64,000 nt of DNA, taken from NCBI GenBank assembly GCA_965227045.1, contig OZ245718.1, forward strand, positions 1,798,001-1,862,000, written 5' to 3'. Below are positions 51,015-59,865 of the stretch, piece after piece; positions within the stretch are counted from its first letter, which is position 1; each line of letters starts with the position of its first letter. The notes under the pieces were generated by a model. That model saw nothing but the letters and a program-made list of their open reading frames with translations, searched no databases and was not told the origin of the DNA. This DNA is from UBA10649 sp965227045. Lineage in GTDB: Bacteria; Actinomycetota; Actinomycetes; S36-B12. The position numbers and the translations under genes were made by a program.

Positions 51015-51764
51015 ATGGAACTGGCCAATACGAGCGCGATCGTCACCGGAGGCGCCTCCGGCCTGGGCGCGGCGACCGCTGCCGCCCTGGCCCGTCAGGG
51101 AGTGTCCGTCCACGCCTTTGACCTCACGGCGCCGAGCGCGGATCAGCCGGGCGTCAGGTTCGTATCCGTGGACGTCACCAACGGCGATGACGTGCAGCAG
51201 GCGATTGACGACGTGGTCCGGTCCGGGCCACCGCTTCGCGTCGTGGTCAACTGCGCGGGAATCGCTCCCTCGATGCGGATCCTCGGCAGGAAGGGACCGC
51301 ACGACCTCGGTCTGTTCGCCAAGGTGATCGAGGTGAACCTCGTCGGCACCTTCACCGTGCTCACGCTGGCGGCGCAGCGCATCTCCGAGACGAGCCCAGA
51401 TGAGTACGGCCAGCGCGGAGTCATCATCAACACCGCGTCGATCGCGGCGTTCGAGGGCCAGGTCGGGCAGGCGGCCTACGCCGCGTCGAAGGGTGGCATC
51501 GCGGCACTCACGTTGCAGGCTGCCCGCGACCTCGCCGAGTTCGGAATCCGCGTGTGCACCATCGCTCCCGGGATCGTCGACTCCCCCATGCTGGCCACCA
51601 TCTCCGACGAGTTCCGCGCTGGCCTCGCTGCGAGTGTCCCGTTCCCCGCTCGGCTCGGGCGTCCCAACGAATACGCGCAGCTCGCCTTGTCGATCATCGA
51701 CCACGACTACCTCAATGGCGAGACGATTCGCATGGACGGCGCACTTCGTATGGCTCCGCGCTAA
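51015..51764 (+). CDS. SDR-family dehydrogenase
   Basis: This 249-residue SDR has TGGASGLGAATAAAL, catalytic YAASK and a C-terminal LNGETIRMDGAL. A typical alcohol/ketone dehydrogenase for small or cyclic secondary alcohols. It starts 17 bases before the P450 in the same operon, so it may oxidise the hydroxyl group made by that enzyme. Confidence 0.87.
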   Translation: MELANTSAIVTGGASGLGAATAAALARQGVSVHAFDLTAPSADQPGVRFVSVDVTNGDDVQQAIDDVVRSGPPLRVVVNCAGIAPSMRILGRKGPHDLGLFAKVIEVNLVGTFTVLTLAAQRISETSPDEYGQRGVIINTASIAAFEGQVGQAAYAASKGGIAALTLQAARDLAEFGIRVCTIAPGIVDSPMLATISDEFRAGLAASVPFPARLGRPNEYAQLALSIIDHDYLNGETIRMDGALRMAPR

Positions 51765-51781
51765 GACAAGAAGGGCTTCAC

Positions 51782-53050
51782 ATGAATCCGAACGCTCCGC
51801 TCGAGGATCGGGTCTCCGCCTTGCTTGCTGGCGACCCCGAGCTGATGGCAGATCCGTTCCCCACCTGGAACGAACTGCGCGACACCCGCCCCGTCCTTCG
51901 AGTACCCGGAGCAGTCGTCATCTCCCGGCATCGCGACGTCCGCGAGCTCCTCGGTGACAACTACGTGCTCTACAGCAGGCAGCAGAACCGCCACGCGCCC
52001 CGATTCGAGACGGCTCGACAGACCTTCAGCCCGAAGGCCCGGGAGTCATTCGACTACGTGATGGACCAGGAGTACGGCCAGCTGGTGCGCATGGACCCAC
52101 CGGATCATCCGCGAGTGCGCAAGGTTCTCGTGCCTGCGTTCGCCGCCCGGAGCCTCGCCCGGGAGATGGAGGACAAGGTCCGAGCACGGGTTGCGCAGAA
52201 CCTCGACGCATTCGCGGCACTCGGAGCCGAGAACGGCTCTGTCGATTTCAAGCAGTTCGCCTACACGTTCCCGCTCGAAGTACTCGGCGACCTCCTCGGC
52301 ATCCCCCTGGACGATCTCGAGTCGATCCACGGGTGGGCCAAGGTGATCGCGGAGAACAAGCTGAATGCGGACTCCGAGGAGGCGGCGATCAGCGCCGACG
52401 CCGCCTATCACGGTCTGCTCGCGTACGTCGACGAGCTCATCGTGCGCCAGCAACGGTCCGGGCTCACCACCGGAGTGGTCGCGGCCCTCCTGGCGGCCGT
52501 GGACTCCGAGCAGATCAGTCACGACGAGGCCCGCCAGATGCTGGCCCTCATGATCTTCGCCGGCCACGAAACCACGAGCAATCTGCTGGCCATCGGGATG
52601 ATGGAACTGCTGCGCAATCCCGGCCAATGGCGGCTGCTCTGCGAGGCTCCGGAAGAGCGGACTCCCGCCGCGGTCGAGGAGCTACTGCGGTACGTGACGC
52701 CGGCGAACTTCACGCAGTACGTGACGGCCAAGCCGCTCGAGCTCGACGGAGTCGTGCTCGAGAAGGGCGAGGCGGTTATGGGAATCTCGGCGTCGGCGAA
52801 CCGGGACCCCGAGGTGTTCGAGCGACCCGATGAGCTGGACATCCTCAGATCGGATTCGCGAAATCACGTGTCGCTCGGCCTGGGCCCGCACTTCTGCCTT
52901 GGCGCAGGGCTGGCGCGCATGGAAGCCAACATGATGTTCAGCGCCATCGCCGAGCGATTCCCGAACGCACAGTTGACCGACGATCCGATCACGTGGGGTG
53001 GACGCTCCTTGCGAACGCCGCTGACCTTGCCTCTCGTCCTGAATCCCTGA
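51782..53050 (+). CDS. Cytochrome P450
   Basis: This 422-residue P450 starts at ATG 51782. Marks are the I-helix AGHETTSN, ExxR in VEELLRY, and the haem Cys372 in LGLGPHFCLG. It is a soluble bacterial class-I P450 requiring ferredoxin; the reductase and ferredoxin lie 2.5-3.7 kb upstream. Substrate unknown. Confidence 0.95.
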   Translation: MNPNAPLEDRVSALLAGDPELMADPFPTWNELRDTRPVLRVPGAVVISRHRDVRELLGDNYVLYSRQQNRHAPRFETARQTFSPKARESFDYVMDQEYGQLVRMDPPDHPRVRKVLVPAFAARSLAREMEDKVRARVAQNLDAFAALGAENGSVDFKQFAYTFPLEVLGDLLGIPLDDLESIHGWAKVIAENKLNADSEEAAISADAAYHGLLAYVDELIVRQQRSGLTTGVVAALLAAVDSEQISHDEARQMLALMIFAGHETTSNLLAIGMMELLRNPGQWRLLCEAPEERTPAAVEELLRYVTPANFTQYVTAKPLELDGVVLEKGEAVMGISASANRDPEVFERPDELDILRSDSRNHVSLGLGPHFCLGAGLARMEANMMFSAIAERFPNAQLTDDPITWGGRSLRTPLTLPLVLNP

Positions 53051-53061
53051 CGCCCTGGCCC

Positions 53062-53844
53062 CTAGGAGGCCACGCGCCCGCCGTCGACGTTGATGATCTC
53101 GCCAACCACGTAGGACGACAGGTCGCTGCAGAGGAATGCCGCCGCGCCGCCGATCTCCTCGGGCATCCCCACGCGGCCAATGGGCGCAAGGGCGGTGGCG
53201 TGTCCCCCGAACACTCCCGACGACCGACGACTCATGGGTGTGTCGATCACCCCGGGGGCAATGCCGTTGACGCGCACTCCGTATGCAGCCGCCTCCTTCG
53301 CGGTCGATCGAATGAGAGCGTGGACGCCGCCCTTCGACGCCGCGTAGTGCGCCAGGCCCGCGAGTCCGCGCACGCCGACCTCCGAACCGATGAGGACTAT
53401 CGACCCGGACGCCTGCTTGCGCATGATTCGGAGCGCAGCGCGAAGCACGAAGAAGCTGCCGTCGAGGTTGACCGAGATCATGCGGTGCCACTGCTCATCA
53501 GTGAGGTCAGCGACCGTGTCCACGGTCTGGCCTGCCTCGGTCTGCCTCGCGACAAGTGCCTTGGTTGCGGGGTCGTCAATGCCTGCCGCATGGACGACCC
53601 CGTCGATACGGCCGAAGTGCTCGAGTGACTGCGCGAATGCAGCATCGACACTGGACGCCTCCGACACATCGGCGACGACCGCGAGAGCCTCGGGCATCTC
53701 CTCGGCAATCTCGGTGAGCCCCGGCTCGCTCAGGCTCAGCAGCACCAGGCGTGCGCCATGCTCGGCGAGAACTCGAGCGGTGGCGGCACCGATGCCCGAG
53801 CCTGCTCCTGTCACGATGATCGTCTTTCCCTCAAGCAGCGACAT
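53062..53844 (-). CDS. SDR-family dehydrogenase
   Basis: This 260-residue SDR has TGAGSGIGAATARVL, the catalytic YAASK (HYAASKGGVHALIRS) and the terminal GEIINVDGGRV. It overlaps the MBL gene upstream by 14 bases and is the last gene of a P450-MBL-SDR operon. Confidence 0.88.
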   Translation of the reverse strand: MSLLEGKTIIVTGAGSGIGAATARVLAEHGARLVLLSLSEPGLTEIAEEMPEALAVVADVSEASSVDAAFAQSLEHFGRIDGVVHAAGIDDPATKALVARQTEAGQTVDTVADLTDEQWHRMISVNLDGSFFVLRAALRIMRKQASGSIVLIGSEVGVRGLAGLAHYAASKGGVHALIRSTAKEAAAYGVRVNGIAPGVIDTPMSRRSSGVFGGHATALAPIGRVGMPEEIGGAAAFLCSDLSSYVVGEIINVDGGRVAS

Positions 53845-54961
53845 ATTCCGTCTCCATTACCTTTCGAATTCGTTCGACCTCGCCATTCGCGCTGTCGTGG
53901 ATCGACCACACCGTGGGACGCACGGAACGCTCGATGAGCATTCCGCGCACACTCAGCCAGCGCAGGTGCGCGGCAGTCTCCGCAAGAGCGAGCCGCCGAA
54001 GCGGTCCCACCGTCTCGTCCCATCCACGAGACCACGACACGTAGGAGGCCACATCCCACGTCGTGCCCGCGGCCATCGTCGCGACCGCGTCGTACACCTG
54101 GACAAGGCGCTCGGCATGGTGCTCGATTGCCGTGCGCACCCGCCGGTCGACGCCCCTGAACCGGTACTCGTGGCCGGGCAGGACCTCGGGATCACCGTCG
54201 CGGTCGGCAAGGTCCGCGAGCGAGCGGAGATAGTCGCCGAGAGCATCCGTGTCATCGACGGCGTAGCCACCGACATGCGAGGAGATCCGCGGTAGAAGGT
54301 GGTCTCCTCCGATCAGCACATCATCGTCAGGGAGCGCAAAGCACAGATGGCCCGGAGTGTGGCCGGGTGTCCAGATCGCAGTGACGGACCGACCCGGGAT
54401 GAAACCCTCGTCGTGGTCCGCGATGAGCCGGTCGGGAATCATGTCGCACGCCAGGCGCATGCGATCCGCGTCCATCTCGATACCGTGCTCGCGTTCGGTG
54501 TCGGGAACACCGGACGCCACCAGCCAGTCGAGATTGCATGAATCGACCAACGACCCGTCGGCGTAGCCGCGCAGGATGCGGGCGTCTGCCTCGTGCATGC
54601 CGATCCAGCAGCCTGAGGCCTCCCGCACGCGTGCGGACTGGCCCTGATGATCGGTATGCGCGTGAGTGACCAGCACGCCGTGGACATCGTCGACGGCCCA
54701 GCCACCCGCAGCGAGACCTTCGGTCAACGCCGCCCAGCCTGCATCGCCGGGCCACCCCGGATCGACGATCACGGGACCCAGTGGAGTGGTGATCGCGTAG
54801 CTGAGGACATAGCGCAGCGGGCTACCGGGAATCGGGACGGGGATCGACCAGATTCCCGCCTCGAGTTCCTCGACGGGCGGAAATGACTTCTCGGCCCACG
54901 CACGCTTCTGCGCAAGTCCCGTCACCGTGACTGCTGACGGGTGATGAAGGTCGACGAGCAC
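53831..54961 (-). CDS. MBL-fold hydrolase
   Basis: This 376-residue protein from the GTG at 54961 has the metallo-beta-lactamase signature HAHTDHQG, VIVDPGWPG before it, and later TPGHTPGHLCF and GGDHLLPRI and LPGHEYRF. Enzymes of this type hydrolyse CoA thioesters, glutathione esters or lactones. In the P450 context it may open a lactone or hydrolyse an acyl-CoA. The start lies 10 bases after the P450 stop. Confidence 0.82.
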   Translation of the reverse strand: MLVDLHHPSAVTVTGLAQKRAWAEKSFPPVEELEAGIWSIPVPIPGSPLRYVLSYAITTPLGPVIVDPGWPGDAGWAALTEGLAAGGWAVDDVHGVLVTHAHTDHQGQSARVREASGCWIGMHEADARILRGYADGSLVDSCNLDWLVASGVPDTEREHGIEMDADRMRLACDMIPDRLIADHDEGFIPGRSVTAIWTPGHTPGHLCFALPDDDVLIGGDHLLPRISSHVGGYAVDDTDALGDYLRSLADLADRDGDPEVLPGHEYRFRGVDRRVRTAIEHHAERLVQVYDAVATMAAGTTWDVASYVSWSRGWDETVGPLRRLALAETAAHLRWLSVRGMLIERSVRPTVWSIHDSANGEVERIRKVMETEYVAA

Positions 54962-54971
54962 CGCTCTCGGG

Positions 54972-56180
54972 CTAGGAGACCAGTTGACGTGCTGGTTCGA
55001 GGACCACGTTGAGCGGGCTGAACGAGCGAGGCATGTAACCACGGAACTGTGCAGGCTCCGCATCCTCGTCCCAGCGCATCGACTCGTAGCGTTCGAGCAA
55101 CTGCTTGAACACCTCGATCTCCTCGCCCCGGGAGAGGGCGGCCCCGACGCAGTACCTCGGCCCGACGTTGAATGCCACGTGGTCCTTGACATTGCCACGG
55201 TGAGGGTCGAAATCGTCCGCACGCTCGTAGTGATGGGGGTCGCGGTTCGCGGCGGCGTTGACCGGGTGCACGCGGTCACCCTTGCGGATCAGTTGGCCGC
55301 CGATCTCGACGTCCTGCGTCGCGACGCGCACGCGGAACTGCACGGGCGCGATGAACCGCAGGGACTCCTCACCGAAGTCGACGATCTTCGCCTCGTCGCC
55401 ACGAAGCTGGTCCTGATACTCCGGATACTGCAGGAGCAGGTACAGGGTGTTCTTGAGGAAGTGCGCCGTCGTGTCGGTTCCGGCGAAGAACAGCACGCGC
55501 GCCTGGGCGAGAACCTCGTCCTCTCCCCAGGTGTCGAGCAGACCGGTGCCCTGGTGGTACAGGATCGAGATCAGGTCGTCCTTGGCTTCGAGACGACGCT
55601 CGCGGATGACCGGACGCAGGACGTCATTGAGCTGCGCAGCTGCGTCGCGCGCCGCAATGTACGCCTCCTCGTCCTCTCCGAAGGTCTCGGTCCAGCGGAA
55701 CATCGTCTTGTTCCAGATGCGGCACTTGGCCATCAGCTCCTTGTCCTGCCAATCCAGGCCGAGCATTGCCGCAATCACATCGCTGGGCACCACGTCGAGG
55801 AGCTCAGTGGCCATATCCACGTGAGTACGGCCTTCGATCGCGTCGAGGCGGCGCGCGATGAGATCGGCCATGAAGGACGTGCGGTACCCGTTGACGCGCA
55901 TCGGGGTGAAGTGCTTGAGCAGGAAATTGTGGACGGAGTGGTGCTGCTCGCCTTGAAGCAGAAGCACGCCGCTCGGACCGCCGTAGACATCGGCCGCACC
56001 CGCCAACTGCGCATACGGGTGGGCGAACTGCTCCTCGTGCAACTGCACGTACCGCGACTCGTCGTAGCCGACGACCAGCCACGCGTTCATGCCTTCATCC
56101 CAGCTGACCGGACCCCTGGCAAGCCTTTCTTCGAAGAAGGGATACGGATCCTTCTCCTTGACGTCCTTCAGGCTGTCCAT
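54972..56180 (-). CDS. Cytochrome P450
   Basis: This 402-residue P450 has the I-helix AGTDTTAHF, ExxR in GEESLRF and the haem Cys344 in VGPRYCVG. It belongs to a subgroup different from the other three in the window. It is first of a three-gene operon (P450, MBL, SDR); a 98-base AT-rich region upstream contains one copy of the shared motif. Confidence 0.94.
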   Translation of the reverse strand: MDSLKDVKEKDPYPFFEERLARGPVSWDEGMNAWLVVGYDESRYVQLHEEQFAHPYAQLAGAADVYGGPSGVLLLQGEQHHSVHNFLLKHFTPMRVNGYRTSFMADLIARRLDAIEGRTHVDMATELLDVVPSDVIAAMLGLDWQDKELMAKCRIWNKTMFRWTETFGEDEEAYIAARDAAAQLNDVLRPVIRERRLEAKDDLISILYHQGTGLLDTWGEDEVLAQARVLFFAGTDTTAHFLKNTLYLLLQYPEYQDQLRGDEAKIVDFGEESLRFIAPVQFRVRVATQDVEIGGQLIRKGDRVHPVNAAANRDPHHYERADDFDPHRGNVKDHVAFNVGPRYCVGAALSRGEEIEVFKQLLERYESMRWDEDAEPAQFRGYMPRSFSPLNVVLEPARQLVS

Positions 56181-56231
56181 GCCAGTCCCCTCATCGAGTG
56201 ATCACGCGTTCACCACAGCGGCTTGACCATT

Positions 56232-56248
56232 TAGTTAGCCATGTTATG
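56232..56248 (+). promoter_or_regulatory. Recurring motif before the second P450 operon
   Basis: TAGTTAGCCATGTTATG, third member of the set at 47503 and 50960. It lies 52 bases upstream of the P450 ATG (56180), on the opposite strand relative to the gene. The surrounding 98 bases are the AT-richest in this region and separate the nine-gene operon from the P450 operon. Confidence 0.4.
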
Positions 56249-56278
56249 AACCATGTGTCAAGGGATTTGGCCAGTCCG

Positions 56279-57136
56279 TTATGCAATTCCGGCCGCGTGC
56301 ATAACCGCCCTGGTCCCCGATGCAGCGCGCTCGGCAATCTCCGGCGACGTCGACTGTTCAAGCGCGAGGGAGTACACCTCGACTGAGAGTGGCAGGTCCA
56401 CACCCGCTGCCCACAGCGCGGCGAGGAACTCGGCCACCGGCAAGTCACCCTCGCCCGGGCATACCCGATTCGACACGGCGTCGAACATCCGATTCGCGCT
56501 CGTCGGTACGGTCGGCCCGTCATTGACCTGGACCATCTTGACGAGGTCGGCATCAATGGACGTCAGAGCACTGACGTCGAAGCCGCCTCGGAAGAAGTGC
56601 CACGTATCGATGCACAGACCGCCGTTCGGCCGATTCGCGTCGACCACAATCTCGCGAGCAGTGTCGAGGTTCGGGATGCTCGTGTAGGGAACGAACTCGA
56701 GGGCGACGTCGAGGCCGTGCGGCGCCGCGCGGTCGCACAGTGCCGCGAACGCCTCTGCGACCTCTGGCCCAAGCTCCCTCGAGTCGAAGGTACCGACGGC
56801 CTGCATCACGCTGACGCCGAACTCGTCGGCCATGCGGAACAGCGCTTGCTCCGCGACGGGGTCGGCGTAGACGAGGGCTGGGCGCTCAGGGAGACCGGCG
56901 GGACCGGGTTCCGCCCAGAACCCGACGATGTACTCCGCCTCGGCGATCGTGATCCCGAAGCGATCGAGCGTCCGGCGAATCAGCTCGTCCGTCCAGCCGA
57001 CGGCCTGCAGGTTGAGGTACTCCACCGTCGTCAGCCCGATGGACCGGAAGCCGGCGGCGGCAGCCGCGGACACGCGATCGGGGAAGGCAGCGCGCCGCAG
57101 AGTTCCGTACGAGGCGATGAGCGCGGGGACAGTCAC
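56279..57136 (-). CDS. TIM-barrel sugar-phosphate isomerase/epimerase-like protein
   Basis: This 285-residue protein has the AP-endonuclease-2/xylose-isomerase-like barrel pattern: FRSIGLTTVEYLNLQAVG, ALEFVPYTSIPN, LCIDTWHFFRGG, MVQVNDGP and SVEVYSLALEQ, with likely metal residues Glu, Asp, His, Glu. It is the last gene of the long minus-strand operon and overlaps the CitE-like gene by 4 bases. The role in this pathway is unknown. Confidence 0.8.
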   Translation of the reverse strand: MTVPALIASYGTLRRAAFPDRVSAAAAAGFRSIGLTTVEYLNLQAVGWTDELIRRTLDRFGITIAEAEYIVGFWAEPGPAGLPERPALVYADPVAEQALFRMADEFGVSVMQAVGTFDSRELGPEVAEAFAALCDRAAPHGLDVALEFVPYTSIPNLDTAREIVVDANRPNGGLCIDTWHFFRGGFDVSALTSIDADLVKMVQVNDGPTVPTSANRMFDAVSNRVCPGEGDLPVAEFLAALWAAGVDLPLSVEVYSLALEQSTSPEIAERAASGTRAVMHAAGIA

Positions 57137-57972
57137 GATTCCTCCGGTGGGTTGGTTGCGTCGCTGACGATCCGCCGCGCTCGCTCAAGCACTGGACGGT
57201 CGATCATCTCCCCGTCGAGGCGGGCGGCTCCATCGCCGCTGGAAGCCCCGAGGACGCGTTCAGCCCACGCGATGTCCATGGCGCTGGGCATGAAAGCGGC
57301 GACCGTCGCGGCGAGTTGCTTCGGGTGAATACAGAGCTTTCCGCGAAAACCGAGCGAACGTGAGTAGCGCGCATCGTCGGAGATGACGTCGAGGTCATCG
57401 AGAACGGTCGTCACTCCGTCGACCGGCGCGGCGATGCCGGCGGATCGTGAGGCGAGCACAAGGGTGGATCGCGCGAGCAGCAGGGCGTCTCGGGTGTGGT
57501 CGCAGCCCAGGTCCGCCGCGAGATCGATCGAACCGAAGGCCAGACGAGTCACACCGTCGGCCGCCGCGATGCGATCTGCAGTGCTGATACCGCGTGCGCT
57601 CTCGACCAGGGCGATGATGCCCACTGTCGGACCGAACAACTGCGACAGCTCGGTCAACTCCGACGCATCCTCGGCCTTCGGCACCATGACGGCGTCGAGG
57701 CCGGGAAGACCGACGAGTGCCGCGCAGTCGGCCTCGAACCAGGGCGACGCCGATGCATTGATGCGGACCACCCCGCGACCGGAAGAGGCCAGCCAGGACC
57801 GAGCCTGCTCGCGGGCGACCACCTTCGACGCGGGGTCGACAGCGTCCTCGAGATCGACGATCACCTGCTCAGTCCCGCTCCCCGCGGCGCGCTCGAATCG
57901 ATCGGGTCGGTCACCAGGCACGAAGAGGAAGGTGCGGGCGACATCGGGGCCGCGAAGGCTCGCGACGGTCAT
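57133..57972 (-). CDS. CitE/HpcH-family CoA-ester lyase
   Basis: This 279-residue protein has FVPGDRPDRFERA, VIVDLEDAVDPASK, the Glu in IIALVESARGI, LAFGSIDLAADLG and LCIHPKQL, typical of malyl-CoA/citramalyl-CoA lyases. The family cleaves or forms beta-hydroxyacyl-CoA esters with glyoxylate or pyruvate. Together with the MaoC-type dehydratase two genes upstream it could process a hydroxylated dicarboxylic or branched CoA ester. Confidence 0.86.
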   Translation of the reverse strand: MTVASLRGPDVARTFLFVPGDRPDRFERAAGSGTEQVIVDLEDAVDPASKVVAREQARSWLASSGRGVVRINASASPWFEADCAALVGLPGLDAVMVPKAEDASELTELSQLFGPTVGIIALVESARGISTADRIAAADGVTRLAFGSIDLAADLGCDHTRDALLLARSTLVLASRSAGIAAPVDGVTTVLDDLDVISDDARYSRSLGFRGKLCIHPKQLAATVAAFMPSAMDIAWAERVLGASSGDGAARLDGEMIDRPVLERARRIVSDATNPPEES

Positions 57973-59063
57973 CGGTAATCCGGGAGAACGCGTCGATCCA
58001 CCAGTACAGCGAATGCATCGCGGAAGGTCTGCTCCGTGTCCATCGTCTCGGTGAAGCCCGCCTGCTTGATCTTGATGGTGCTCACGAGCGCGGGCGGAGG
58101 AACACCCGGGAATCCGTACCCGAACGTGTAGTCGGCATACATGTGCGAGGCGCCGATGAGATCCTCGATCGACAGCGGTCGCAGGCCGTGCTGCTCAGTG
58201 ATCGCACGCCATTCCTCAGCTCGCGACGGGAGGAACTGCGCCATGCTTACCGGCTCGATCTCCTCGCACGGCAGGCTCAGGGCGTCAGCGAGAACGGGCC
58301 AGATGTCACGCCAGGTGAAGACCTCGCCGTTGGTCACATTGAAATGCTCACCACGCGCCTTGGGTTCGGTGGCCGCCCAGACGGTCGCGCGCGCGAGGAG
58401 GCGCACGTCGACGACCTGCTTGACCACCTGGAACGGACCGCCGGGGAAGCCGAACGGCTCCCCCGCCTCGTGGCACAGTGCTCCGAAGGCGCCGATGATC
58501 GGCGGCGTGCTGTAGGCCACGCCGTATGCCGGCCCGACCACGTGCACGGGACGCAGGATCGTCCATTCGACGTCGGACCGCTCAGAGACGGACTTGATGT
58601 AGTCCTCCTGCAGCCAGTAGAAGTTCTGGTGGTCATCACGGGGGTACCGCTCGCGGGCCGGCACCGGAATCGCATGCAGGTGGACTCCGTACGCCTTGGT
58701 CCCCTGCATCAACGTCACGTGCTCGAGCGAGCCTCGCGCGGCGAACGGCTCGACCACATTCGTGAGCATCGCCAGGTTCGTGGCCATCTGCTCCGGATCG
58801 GACCAGCCCGAAACGAGACTGGCTCGCTCGTAGGACGCCGCGTACACGATGTGCGAGACATCTGGCATCTGTGCGAACGCCGCCGCGCTCGCCACCGGAT
58901 CCATGAGATCGACGGACGCGTGCGTGATCCGTGGCGACTCGGCGATCTCTGGACGGCGCCGCGCCACGGCGATCACGTCCCAGCCAGCATTGGCGAAGGC
59001 CTCGGTGGCAGCCGTGCCGATCAGCCCGCTCGCGCCGGCAACCAGCACCGTTCGACGACTCAT
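57969..59063 (-). CDS. PRISE-like SDR (enone reductase-type)
   Basis: This 364-residue extended SDR begins MSRRTVLVAGASGLIG (NADPH site). It carries LMQGTKAYGVH (Lys123) and NFYWLQEDYI (147-156), which match the 'GxKxY' and 'NFYYxQED' motifs of progesterone 5-beta-reductase/iridoid synthase-like enzymes (PRISE). One of the two Tyr of FYY is Trp here; I am unsure which is the catalytic Tyr. The family reduces enones of steroids, terpenoids and small ketones. Flanked by P450s and CoA enzymes in the same operon. Confidence 0.78.
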   Translation of the reverse strand: MSRRTVLVAGASGLIGTAATEAFANAGWDVIAVARRRPEIAESPRITHASVDLMDPVASAAAFAQMPDVSHIVYAASYERASLVSGWSDPEQMATNLAMLTNVVEPFAARGSLEHVTLMQGTKAYGVHLHAIPVPARERYPRDDHQNFYWLQEDYIKSVSERSDVEWTILRPVHVVGPAYGVAYSTPPIIGAFGALCHEAGEPFGFPGGPFQVVKQVVDVRLLARATVWAATEPKARGEHFNVTNGEVFTWRDIWPVLADALSLPCEEIEPVSMAQFLPSRAEEWRAITEQHGLRPLSIEDLIGASHMYADYTFGYGFPGVPPPALVSTIKIKQAGFTETMDTEQTFRDAFAVLVDRRVLPDYR

Positions 59064-59863
59064 GCCGGGGGCGCCAGTTCAGCCACGGCCGTGACGGTAC
59101 CGCTCGCGTCCCTTACCTCGGCCCAGCCGCCACGGCTCCCGCGGACCGCGAGGCGCTGGGCTCCGATTGCCGGAGCCTGCAGTCGATAGCTGAACTGCCG
59201 GCCATCGAAGGGCAGGCCCAGTTGCCGGAGGACTCCAGCCATGAGCACGATCTGCAGAGGGCCATGCACGACGAGGTCGGGGTAGCCCTCAACCGCGGCG
59301 TACGGAAGGTCGTAGTGAATTCGATGCGCATTGCGGGTGACTGACGAGAATCGGAACAGCACGACCGGGTCCACGTCGAAGTCGAACTCCAGGTCGGCCG
59401 CGCGAGCCGGCTCAGGAGCAGGCGTCACTACCGAACCGGCCGGCGAGGGAGCCCGGTACACGATGTCCTGCTCCTCGGTGACGCACAACTGGCCCATCTG
59501 CTCGATCTCGTGGCGCACCGTGACGAAGGTCAGAACCCCCGACCGCCCGGTCTTCTCCGTTGTGGACACCACGGAGGACGACTTGCGGGCGGGTGGGCCG
59601 ATCACGAGACGGTTGTGGTGCGTCGTGCGTCCGCCCGCGAACATTCGACGCTGGCCCGGTGCCGGCGGAGCGGGCAGCCCAGCCGTCGGGTGTCCGTCGA
59701 TGCCGAGGTCGCTCTGCCGCCACTCGGGCAGCAGGTAAGCCCAGTGCCACATGGGCGGCAGCGACGCCTCGAGTGTCAGCCCGGACTCGACCTGGTCCAT
59801 GAGGGCAAGCAGCGTCCGGGCCGGTGACTCGTCCAACGTGCCGGAGATGACAACAGGACCCAC
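59060..59863 (-). CDS. MaoC-type double hot-dog dehydratase (HTD2/mesaconyl-CoA hydratase-like)
   Basis: This 267-residue protein has an N-terminal FAS1-like/MaoC_N domain (PPMWHWAYLLPEW, GGRTTHHNRLVIG) and a C-terminal MaoC domain (RNAHRIHYDLPYA, LVVHGPLQ). Such proteins dehydrate 3-hydroxyacyl thioesters; mesaconyl-C4-CoA hydratase is one member. It starts 2 bases after a P450 gene and overlaps the PRISE-like gene by 4. Confidence 0.83.
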   Translation of the reverse strand: MGPVVISGTLDESPARTLLALMDQVESGLTLEASLPPMWHWAYLLPEWRQSDLGIDGHPTAGLPAPPAPGQRRMFAGGRTTHHNRLVIGPPARKSSSVVSTTEKTGRSGVLTFVTVRHEIEQMGQLCVTEEQDIVYRAPSPAGSVVTPAPEPARAADLEFDFDVDPVVLFRFSSVTRNAHRIHYDLPYAAVEGYPDLVVHGPLQIVLMAGVLRQLGLPFDGRQFSYRLQAPAIGAQRLAVRGSRGGWAEVRDASGTVTAVAELAPPA

Positions 59864-59865
59864 GT

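Noticed and set aside
54962..55279. Upstream extension of the MBL hydrolase
   Set aside because: It lies within the P450 gene in a different frame and is Ser/Thr/Arg-rich with no domain.
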